Shown here in pieces: positions 1-7,016 of a stretch of DNA of 12,850 bases. How positions within the stretch are numbered: position 1 is the first letter of the stretch; every line of letters begins with the position of its first letter. The stretch comes from Planctomycetota bacterium. Its GTDB lineage: Bacteria > Planctomycetota > Phycisphaerae > WQYP01. The position numbers and the translations under genes are program-made. Below the pieces are notes generated by a model that did no database searches, was not told where the DNA came from, and worked only from the letters and a program-made list of their open reading frames with translations. The stretch spans positions 1 through 12,850 of the forward strand of contig JAKAZF010000004.1 in NCBI GenBank assembly GCA_021826605.1. The letters are read 5' to 3'.

Positions 1-1083
1 GATAATGGCGATTTGCAGCACCACCATAAGCCCACCCATTAAATGGCCACTTGCCTGCATGGATCCGTAAGCGGTGGCCAGCATAAGCCCCATGGAAAGT
101 ACAAGACAGATGCCTACCAGGCGAGCCATCCACGACGATCGGCCAAACCGCGAGGGGCGAAATTCTTTCGCCATGAGCGGATTGGCAAAGCGGCCGGTTA
201 GCTTTTCGCGGCGTTGCGGATCGAAAAACCACAGATACATGAAGCGACGATAGGCACGCACCTGAGAGGAGCGTTCATCGGTTATCTTTCCGGAATCGCG
301 GGGGCGGTCAAATATCCGCTGGCCAAGACGCCGCATGGTAAGGCCGCTGCAGATGACAATGACCAGGGCCGCCGTGACAAGAAAGTGTTGAATATCCGCC
401 GCCTTCCCTGATACCCTTCCGGTGGCGATAAGCCCCTGGAGTACAGGAATGGGCGATATGCTTGCGATGATCCGCAGGATATGCCCAACGGCTGGCGGTG
501 CTGATTGCGGCACAAATTTTGCGGGAATGAGCGTGACAACAAAAATCGCAAAAATAATCGCATAGGTCAGGCGCAGTGCGGCATCGACCGACTGGCAGCG
601 CGTGCTGATGTATAAGCCGACGGCGGTTGCTTCAATGGCCACCACCAGCAGAAGCAGATAGACGGGAATTATCTGATGGATAATGCTGACACCGCCCATG
701 ACGTAACATGCCACTGCCTCCGGCAGGCTGATGGCCAGAAGCAACAGCGGAAAACCGATGGAGCCAACGAATTTACCAATAAAAATCTGCCACGGTGAAA
801 GCGGTGAATTAAGCAGAAGCGCCAAAGTGCCCGAACGTTTTTCAGTCACGACCGATGCGGCCGGAAAGGCGGGCACGATCACCATAAAGCCGGCGAGTAG
901 CGTCCATCCGAAGATGGCAAGTACCTCCCGCGCCTGATCGCCGGAAAGATCAACACGGTTTGAATGGGGCCAGCGCAGAATAACCATGGCAGCTAACGCC
1001 AGCATCCACAAAATCTGCATCCAAAGGGCTGCAGGCTTGCGCAGTTGACCAACGCACTCGCGTGTGATGATTGGGTTACTCAT
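1..1083 (-). CDS. ABC-2 type transporter permease, C-terminus cut by the window edge
   Basis: Membrane subunit of an ABC exporter. The frame is open for all 361 visible codons, from the ATG at 1083 to the window edge, with no stop, so the C-terminus is missing. The N-terminus reads MSNPIITRECVGQLRKPAA, typical of ABC-2 permeases. Hydrophobic helices lie near residues 21-37, 58-75, 105-120, 139-160, 172-188 and 233-248, and another near 320-340. Residues 79-105 (TEKRSGTLALLLNSPLSPWQ and onward) match the conserved cytoplasmic segment that couples such permeases to the ATPase. A second NP-x-x-x-KE motif at residues 301-309 is followed by another helix and resembles the N-terminus, suggesting a two-unit permease. 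The ATG overlaps the TGA of the upstream ATPase gene (ATGA), so translation is probably coupled. The substrate is not evident. Confidence 0.9.
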   Translation of the reverse strand, partial: MSNPIITRECVGQLRKPAALWMQILWMLALAAMVILRWPHSNRVDLSGDQAREVLAIFGWTLLAGFMVIVPAFPAASVVTEKRSGTLALLLNSPLSPWQIFIGKFVGSIGFPLLLLAISLPEAVACYVMGGVSIIHQIIPVYLLLLVVAIEATAVGLYISTRCQSVDAALRLTYAIIFAIFVVTLIPAKFVPQSAPPAVGHILRIIASISPIPVLQGLIATGRVSGKAADIQHFLVTAALVIVICSGLTMRRLGQRIFDRPRDSGKITDERSSQVRAYRRFMYLWFFDPQRREKLTGRFANPLMAKEFRPSRFGRSSWMARLVGICLVLSMGLMLATAYGSMQASGHLMGGLMVVLQIAII

Positions 1084-2048
1084 GGCTTGGCGCTCTCCGC
1101 AGTCTGCCGCGTCACCGTCATGAACGCATCCTCGAGATCCTGTTGCAATTCGCGAAATTGGGCTACACGAATCTGGGCAGCCGTGAGCTTGGCGAGCAAT
1201 ACCGAGAGTTTGGCATCGTTGGCGGTCGTGGTAAATCGCAGCGTGCCCTCAGTGGGCGATGGCGTCACACCATCGATCCAATCTCCCTGTTCCTTGAGTA
1301 GTTCCTGGGTGGCGGTTACATCGTCTTCGGAAAGCAACTGCATTTCAATAATGCGACGAGTCTGAATTTCCTTCATGATCTCATCGAGCGGCCCGAAAGC
1401 TCGCAGCTTGCCGTGGGTCATCATGGCAACCACGTTACAAATACGGGAGAGTTCCGGCAAAATGTGGCTGGTAACAATGAGGGTTTTACCCTGGGCGGCA
1501 AGTTTCAACAGCAATTCGCGCATTTCCACGCGGGCAGTCGGGTCCAGCCCGTTGGCCGGTTCGTCCAGAATTAATACCGGTGGATCGTGGAGAAGAATCC
1601 GTGCAATCGCCACGCGCTGCTTCATGCCATGCGAGAGGCTTTCCACATAAAGATCCGCCATATGGGATGCGCCGGCAATCTCAAGGCATTCGTTGATTCG
1701 TTGGAGACGCGATTTGCGATCGATGCCAAAGGCCGCTCCAAAAAAATCAAGGTATTCGCGCACGCGCATATTGTCGTAGGCACCAAAAACGTCGGGCATG
1801 TACCCGACTAGCCGCTTGATTTTGCGGGTGTGAGTGGTGCAATCGATACCGGTGATGGATGCGGAACCCTCGGTTGGCCTGCTTAAGCCCACTAATATTT
1901 TAATCGTGGTGGTTTTTCCGGCACCGTTGGGGCCGATGAATCCCAGTATCTGGCCCCGCTCCAGATGTATATTGAGATGATCCAAGGCGGTAAAATCGCC
2001 ATACCGTTTGGTCAGATTGACCGTCTTAATAACTGGTTCTTCCGCCAT
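1080..2048 (-). CDS. ABC transporter ATP-binding protein (exporter type)
   Basis: Cytoplasmic ATPase of 322 residues that should power the adjacent permease. Walker A GPNGAGKTT lies at residues 39-47, Walker B with LILDEP at 159-164 followed by NGLDP as D-loop, and the switch histidine in TSH at 193-195. The signature is LSHGMKQ (138-144) instead of LSGGQ, and the Q-loop position reads GYMPD (82-86) with Asp where Gln is usual. The last 100 residues form the extra C-terminal domain common in drug/polysaccharide-type ABC-2 ATPases and end with a typical LEDAF motif. I chose the ATG at 2048, preceded by AGAGGT (2057-2052), rather than the ATG at 2171, which would run 116 bp into the upstream gene. 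The gap to that gene is 7 bp and the 3' end overlaps the permease start. Confidence 0.95.
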   Translation of the reverse strand: MAEEPVIKTVNLTKRYGDFTALDHLNIHLERGQILGFIGPNGAGKTTTIKILVGLSRPTEGSASITGIDCTTHTRKIKRLVGYMPDVFGAYDNMRVREYLDFFGAAFGIDRKSRLQRINECLEIAGASHMADLYVESLSHGMKQRVAIARILLHDPPVLILDEPANGLDPTARVEMRELLLKLAAQGKTLIVTSHILPELSRICNVVAMMTHGKLRAFGPLDEIMKEIQTRRIIEMQLLSEDDVTATQELLKEQGDWIDGVTPSPTEGTLRFTTTANDAKLSVLLAKLTAAQIRVAQFRELQQDLEDAFMTVTRQTAESAKP

Positions 2049-2055
2049 GTTACCT

Positions 2056-4363
2056 CTATTCTGCCTTGCCACGGATGGATACGCGGCCGTACAAAAAGTG
2101 CCAACTTGAACTCGGCTGTCGGGGGAAACCCACATGCAGGCGCAGCATGACGCGACCATGATGATATTCACCCGGTGTCAGCGGCAAGGATTTATCGATG
2201 ACTCCCTGACCGCCCGAAAGTCTTGCGACAGGCGTCCATGTGCTGCCATTACGAATCGCAAGCGATACAGCCCGCCCGGGTGCGGCCAATGCAAACGCCA
2301 CATGTACCCGCGTAGCAACCATATTGCGCAGCACACGGGGAACGGAAAAATCCATATAAACCCGTCCGGAAATGGTCATGTGGGCAATCCACTTATGGCG
2401 GTCATAATTGTATACGGGGGCGGACATTTGCCCGTGGGGTCCGCGCACAATCTGCAATCGCATCATGGGCCACGGGATGTCAACGGCTTGACCCGCTGCA
2501 GGCAAGTGCGGGTGAAGCGGCAGCACTACCAGCGTGCTGCAGAGATGTAATTTAGCTTTGGAGATGCGCCATGCCGGCGGAACTTCCCGTGACCAAGCCA
2601 GTAATTCCGGTGAATTGACAGGGTGTGCCTGCAATTCAGCGGCCGTAAGGGATTCCTCACGCTGGTTTTTTCGCGTTAAAAGCACGCCAGACATATATTG
2701 CCCCGCCGGCAGCACCTGCCCAGCACCGGCGGTAAAGGTAAATTGGCCTTTTTTTCGTGCGGCCGTTTTGAGGCCTAAAATCCCACTCGGCCCGGCGATG
2801 ATTGGATGCTTCAAATCGTACTTGGATACGATTGAACCGACAAATCCGTTCTGATTCACACCAACGGTCGCGACAACCGGAGCCGCCACGTCATTTTGAA
2901 AACTTTTGTAGACCACGTCCACCACTTTCCCAGACGGTATCGTGAGGTGACGAACGGTGATGGCGTCCTGACTGGATGAATAATCAAAACGGCAATTTCT
3001 CTGCGCGTCGAGAAATTTATTCCAGCGTGTAATTGTGGCCCCCGCCACATGGGCGGACTCCGAGGTTTGCTGCGGTGCAAAAAGCGCCGCCTGCCCTTGG
3101 ATAAAACTGCGATTGGCTGCAAGTGCAGCTATCTGAATGGCCGATTCACTCTGTGGTACCGGCCCACGCTCCAACTGACCAAATGCAAATAAGGCTCCAG
3201 ATGCGATGAACGCCGCCCCGATGGCCAGCGCCCCCAGCAGGCCGCCCCTACCGCGACGGCCCAAGGCCCAGCCGCCAACAGCCACCACCAGAATCAACAC
3301 CCCAAGAATAAGCACGATTGATTGACGGCTTGCCACGCGGTAGCCGATGGAATTGGCCGCCATATTCAAAGCCGATGCTGCGACGATGGATGGCGGGTTG
3401 GGCGCAAAAAAACTTCTGGTGGCGGGCCAAAGTTCCGACATGGCCTTGCCATTGGCGGCAACGAGTCCACGCCAGTGCATGGTGCTTAACCAAACCTGCC
3501 CGCGCCCCATGCGATAACGTACAACAACCGGCCAGTGAAGCGTTTTTACAATCACTTTTGCATGGCCGGCAAAATAACATCGCATAGGCTCGCCATGCGG
3601 CAACCTTACCTCGCGGTTGCGGCCGTGGACATCATAAGAATACCTTGCACTGCGAATGGTCTGCACGTAAGCCAGATCATATTTGCGGCCCAAAACTTTC
3701 CGCGCCAGTTGGCGGCTTGTCGCGTGCCCCAGGTCAATCCAGAGCCGTCCCCCACCGATCACCCAATCGCGCAGGGTTTGAACTTGCGGCCCGGTAAGTC
3801 GACTTTTAATTGAGCCAACATAAATGCACTGAATGCTAAGCAGCGGGGAGACAGTCAAGGGGAAATTGCGAATGGTCAGGTATGTCATCACCTTCGGCAA
3901 TCCCATTTGCCGCCGCATGGCGAGAGCCACATTGGTAACGCCACTGGATCGCTCCCCCTCCAGCGCTGCCGTGCGCATCATTTGTAACTGCAAAAATTGA
4001 TTCCCGCGCTTGCTGGTTCGCTGTCCCCCGATCGCGGCTGTAATGGGGATTGAGCGAAATTTGTGTACCCGCACTGGCGGGATCATGATCGGAAAAGCCC
4101 AGCGAAAGCGACTTTGGGCCGGCAACCAGACGGGTGTTTGGCATTTGATCCCGCCGTAACCCGGCACACTGGTGATGACACGCACCGTTTTTGCCTGCTT
4201 GCTTGTATTTTTAATTTGTGTGGTGACCGAATTTGTACTGCCCGGAGAGGAAGGACTTATTTGAGGGGAAACATAACTTATCTTGGTCGCCGCTCCAGCG
4301 CCGGCGGCTGTCGCCAGCACCATCAGGGCCGCGAGAAACCATTTGCGGCCACTTGTCGCCAAC
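2056..4363 (-). CDS. Exported, membrane-anchored protein of an ABC-export operon (GATase-like segment)
   Basis: Large exported protein of 769 residues when started at the ATG at 4365-4363 (the CDS begins at 4365 on the minus strand). Residues 1-26 form a signal peptide (basic start, hydrophobic core, AGAGAA). Residues 28-110 look like a beta-rich Ig-like/CARDB-like domain. Residues about 175-215 contain LTGPQVQTLRDWVIGGGRLW, which resembles the class I glutamine-amidotransferase-like fold often found in proteins next to ABC-2 exporters. A Cys-His catalytic pair is not evident. Two transmembrane helices lie at 348-367 and 376-397, and about 370 further residues, rich in beta-strand patterns, are not recognised. 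It is the first gene of a three-gene operon with the ATPase 7 bp downstream. It probably works as the exporter's extracytoplasmic partner; substrate unknown. Confidence 0.8.
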
Positions 4364-4368
4364 ATGCA

Positions 4369-4374
4369 TCCCCC
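4369..4374 (-). promoter_or_regulatory. Ribosome binding site deciding the start of the exported protein
   Basis: GGGGGA on the minus strand, three bases before the ATG at 4365. The spacing is short, but this start also places a clean signal peptide at the N-terminus. The in-frame ATG at 4470 would add 35 residues before that signal peptide and remove most of the leader. Confidence 0.5.
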
Positions 4375-4441
4375 GATCAAACGTACAGTGCACAGGCCTT
4401 GAACGTCAGTGCCGGTGCCTCGAAGAATTTCAAGACGCAAT

Positions 4442-4470
4442 ATGGTAGATGCATTGACGCTTGGTAGCAA
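4442..4470 (-). promoter_or_regulatory. Candidate promoter of the ABC-export operon
   Basis: On the minus strand TTGCTA (4470-4465) is followed after 17 bp by TACCAT (4447-4442). Each hexamer matches four of six consensus bases. Transcription would begin near 4435, giving a leader of about 70 bases. Only weak sequence support; the divergent arrangement makes a promoter in this region necessary. Confidence 0.3.
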
Positions 4471-4490
4471 GTTAATTTTTCAGCGAGGCA

Positions 4491-4509
4491 TGCGGCATAT
4501 GATGCTGCA
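4491..4509. promoter_or_regulatory. Dyad symmetry in the divergent intergenic region (possible operator)
   Basis: TGCGGCAT-atg-ATGCTGCA is an inverted repeat with 8-bp arms, seven of eight positions complementary and one G/T mismatch. It lies between the two divergent candidate promoters, upstream of both, which fits a binding site for a dimeric regulator. No regulator gene is present in the window. Confidence 0.3.
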
Positions 4510-4601
4510 GGTTTCAATTTCTGATGTCGCGACGCGTGCTCCCGACTGCAATTGGCTGCAAATTCCAACCCTGGGCGATGCGGAAGAATTAATTGATGTC
4601 G

Positions 4602-4631
4602 TTGGCAAATTCCCGGCGGTCGCGGTAAAGT
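4602..4631 (+). promoter_or_regulatory. Candidate promoter placing transcription start at or next to the hydrolase ATG
   Basis: TTGGCA (4602-4607, five of six consensus) and TAAAGT (4626-4631, four of six) are separated by 18 bp. Transcription would begin about seven bases after the second hexamer, at the ATG at 4638, so the message could be leaderless. The absence of a well-spaced ribosome binding site agrees with this. Confidence 0.35.
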
Positions 4632-4637
4632 CGGGAC

Positions 4638-5264
4638 ATGGAAATTCATCAGAACACCGGCGGTTTGGCGGCTACCAATGCTTACCTTATTGCGGACGAG
4701 AAATCGGGGCAGGCCGTTATAATTGATGCCCCACAAAATACCATTCTACCTTTGATAAAACTGGCTCAGCACAAGGGTTGGGATATACCTTTTCTGTTGC
4801 TGACTCATGGGCATTGGGACCATATCAGCGACCATAAGGTTTATACCGATCATTACCCCCACGGTAAGGTGCTGATTCATCAACTGGATGAAGCCAAACT
4901 CCAGAACCCTGGCTCGCGAATATTTCAACTGCCTTACCAGATCGCCCCGCGCTCGGCAGATGCCTACCTGCGTGATGGGGATGTGATTGAGGTGGGTGCA
5001 TTGAATTTGAAGGCGATGTTTACACCCGGGCATTCACCCGGTCACTTGGCGTTTTACATGGCACACGAAAAGACGCTCTTAGCGGGCGATTTGCTGTTTG
5101 CCGGGTCGATTGGACGAACTGACCTGCCCGATGCCGACCCACAGGCCATGCAGCAGTCGCTGGCAAAGGCCATGGCTCTGCCGGATGAAACATCGGTGCG
5201 GCCGGGACATGGCCCAGCCACCGATATCGGCACGGAGCGGCGCAGCAATCCATTTTTATCGTAG
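4638..5264 (+). CDS. Metallo-beta-lactamase-fold hydrolase, glyoxalase II-like
   Basis: Soluble 208-residue protein with the complete metal-binding set of the metallo-beta-lactamase fold: H57-x-H59-x-D61-H62 in THGHWDH, H132 in TPGHSPGH, D151 in LLAGDLLF and H191 in RPGHGP. The segment SIGRTDLPDADPQAM (157-171) is typical of the short hydroxyacylglutathione-hydrolase-like group (YcbL type). Family members hydrolyse thioesters such as S-lactoylglutathione, though many short members have other or unknown substrates. Two zinc ions per subunit are expected. No signal peptide, so cytoplasmic. The ATG at 4638 must be the start or close to it, because an in-frame TAA lies at 4626-4628 only nine bases upstream. 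It is divergent from the ABC-export operon and 86 bp before the next plus-strand gene. Confidence 0.92.
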   Translation: MEIHQNTGGLAATNAYLIADEKSGQAVIIDAPQNTILPLIKLAQHKGWDIPFLLLTHGHWDHISDHKVYTDHYPHGKVLIHQLDEAKLQNPGSRIFQLPYQIAPRSADAYLRDGDVIEVGALNLKAMFTPGHSPGHLAFYMAHEKTLLAGDLLFAGSIGRTDLPDADPQAMQQSLAKAMALPDETSVRPGHGPATDIGTERRSNPFLS

Positions 5265-5350
5265 CGGTGGGCGTGGCATTTGGCCGGGCGCTTTTCACCG
5301 CCGCTGTAATCGAATAACATCCCGAGCATATCTTACTTTCGGGAGCAGCC

Positions 5351-6976
5351 ATGCGTGGGAAGACCGTCTGCACATTGGGTGTATGCTTGGGCATGTTCGG
5401 TTTGGCCCGACTGGCGCTGGGTGCCAATACCAGACTGCTGAATAGAATTCCCACCAGCAGCCGGATGGTGTTCTATCTGGCAAGCATGCAACGATTTGAC
5501 CACCTGCTTGCGACAATCGCCCGGCATCTCGACAATCAGGATGGCGGCAACGACCAAATGGCGGTTCCACCATTGCAAACCGCTTTGGCATCGATGGGAC
5601 TACCCGACGCTATCAATCTCGACGGCAGCGTGGCCATTGTGGTGCCCGGCAATACCATCGGGGTGGCGTTGGATAACGTGCCATCCATTTTTATTTTGCC
5701 GATATCGAAACGCAAAAACTTTTGTCGCGACACATCCGCCAAATCGATCGGACACGGTTTTTATCAGGGTGAAATTCGCAATTTTGATCTCGGCATGCCG
5801 CATACTGAAAAATTCGTCTTCCTTTTCGCAGGGCACCACGCGCTGTGTGGAAAGACGGTCAAATCGATTGCCGCATTTGAACACGCGCAGCATCACCTTT
5901 CGCCATCGCAGGTTGCCGGGGTGGCGAACGTCGGCACCCCGCTGTTATCGGTGCGGCTGAATATGCCGCAAGAGGCATTTGAACTTCGGGCGGGCATTAC
6001 CGCGATGATCGGTATGCAGGGCCAGTTATTGGGACCAAAACCCAAGCCAAGCCTGCGTACTATGGATTGGCAGCGTTTGGAGGGCTCCCTTATCAACCAA
6101 ACCGAGTCATTGACGATCACGCTAAGCCAGCAAGGCAGGGTACTTATTTCGCACGTGCATATCACCGCCAAGCCGAATTCTGCCATGGCGCAACTTTTTG
6201 CCGCACAGCACACGCTGTCGGCCAGAACACTTAATGTTTTTCCGTTGCATCATTATTTGCTGGCCAGTGCGTGCGCCATTAATTGGCGTGCGGTTGACGA
6301 ATTTGCCTCGCCCTTTTTTCAGCCGAAGTCCAAACCGGCAGCCGGAGCCGACAAGGGGCGCAAGTCGGCGATGGAAAAGTGGATATTTCCGTGGCTGATA
6401 AACCACATGTCTTCCTGCGTTTTGGTGGCAGCGGGCAAGCCAAATAACCCAACGGCCAGCATGCTGGCGCACTTCGACAGCCGTATTGCTGCGAAGACGA
6501 TGCGATCGCACATTACGGCTCTGGAGGCCTTTTTGCCGGAGGGCAGTTTGATCGGTTTGAAGATAGGTAAGGTTGATGCCGACGGTGTGGCGTTGGAGTT
6601 GGGCAATGGCGGATCGGCCGATCAATACCGTGTTGGCAAGATTGATGACCGTTCATTACTGCTGGCAAGGAAAGATGATTTCCCCAAGCTGGCGAACTCA
6701 GTCGTCCGCAAGACCATAAGCCCCACGCGAACCTACCGCCGTCTGATGCGCAGTATGAAGCGTTACCTTTCACCGCATATGATTTTGGCGGTTTTCTACA
6801 GTGCCCGGGCGGCAACGGCTAACGCCCCGAAAGCCGCGACTGGCGCATTGGCTTTTCCGGTGCATCATCGGCCCCTGCTTTTTATGTTGTCGCGGGACGA
6901 CAGGGGCATCGATGTGGACTATGTTATTCCGCCGGGTTTTATAAATTCGATCCAAGCCGGGGCTTTTTTACCATAA
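5351..6976 (+). CDS. Secreted protein of unknown family, first of two tandem paralogues
   Basis: Not recognised. The 541-residue product begins with a signal peptide (residues 1-24, cleavage likely after LALG), so it is exported to the periplasm or beyond. It has no later transmembrane helix. The body alternates hydrophobic strands with charged loops, e.g. NLDGSVAIVVPG (89-100), PSIFILPIS (111-119), FVFLFAGHHAL (155-165) and PLLSVRLNMP (197-206), and ends with HRPLLFMLSRDDRGIDVDYV (506-525). Segments in the same order occur in the downstream 612-residue protein, so I take the two as diverged paralogues. It has few cysteines and no visible catalytic motif. GGAG at 5342-5345 precedes the ATG at 5351 by five bases, supporting the start. 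The next gene is 40 bp downstream, probably in the same transcript. Confidence 0.85.
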   Translation: MRGKTVCTLGVCLGMFGLARLALGANTRLLNRIPTSSRMVFYLASMQRFDHLLATIARHLDNQDGGNDQMAVPPLQTALASMGLPDAINLDGSVAIVVPGNTIGVALDNVPSIFILPISKRKNFCRDTSAKSIGHGFYQGEIRNFDLGMPHTEKFVFLFAGHHALCGKTVKSIAAFEHAQHHLSPSQVAGVANVGTPLLSVRLNMPQEAFELRAGITAMIGMQGQLLGPKPKPSLRTMDWQRLEGSLINQTESLTITLSQQGRVLISHVHITAKPNSAMAQLFAAQHTLSARTLNVFPLHHYLLASACAINWRAVDEFASPFFQPKSKPAAGADKGRKSAMEKWIFPWLINHMSSCVLVAAGKPNNPTASMLAHFDSRIAAKTMRSHITALEAFLPEGSLIGLKIGKVDADGVALELGNGGSADQYRVGKIDDRSLLLARKDDFPKLANSVVRKTISPTRTYRRLMRSMKRYLSPHMILAVFYSARAATANAPKAATGALAFPVHHRPLLFMLSRDDRGIDVDYVIPPGFINSIQAGAFLP

Positions 6977-7016
6977 CGGCTCTATTAAAAATAACCTCAT
7001 TTTTTGGAGTGCACCC

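Noticed and set aside
2049..2171. Upstream ATG at 2171 giving a 363-residue ATPase
   Set aside because: The extra 41 residues overlap the end of the preceding gene, resemble no ABC ATPase N-terminus, and a good ribosome binding site precedes the ATG at 2048.
2134..2550. Plus-strand open frame of 138 codons antisense to the exported protein gene
   Set aside because: Its product is low in hydrophobic structure and matches no family; it is a shadow of the real gene on the minus strand.
4409..4726. Plus-strand open frame of 105 codons across the divergent region
   Set aside because: It overlaps the hydrolase gene in another frame, has no ribosome binding site or recognisable domain, and covers the candidate promoters.
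5264..5301. GCGGTG / CACCGC hairpin just after the hydrolase gene
   Set aside because: Six-bp arms with a 26-base loop and no following T-run; likely chance.
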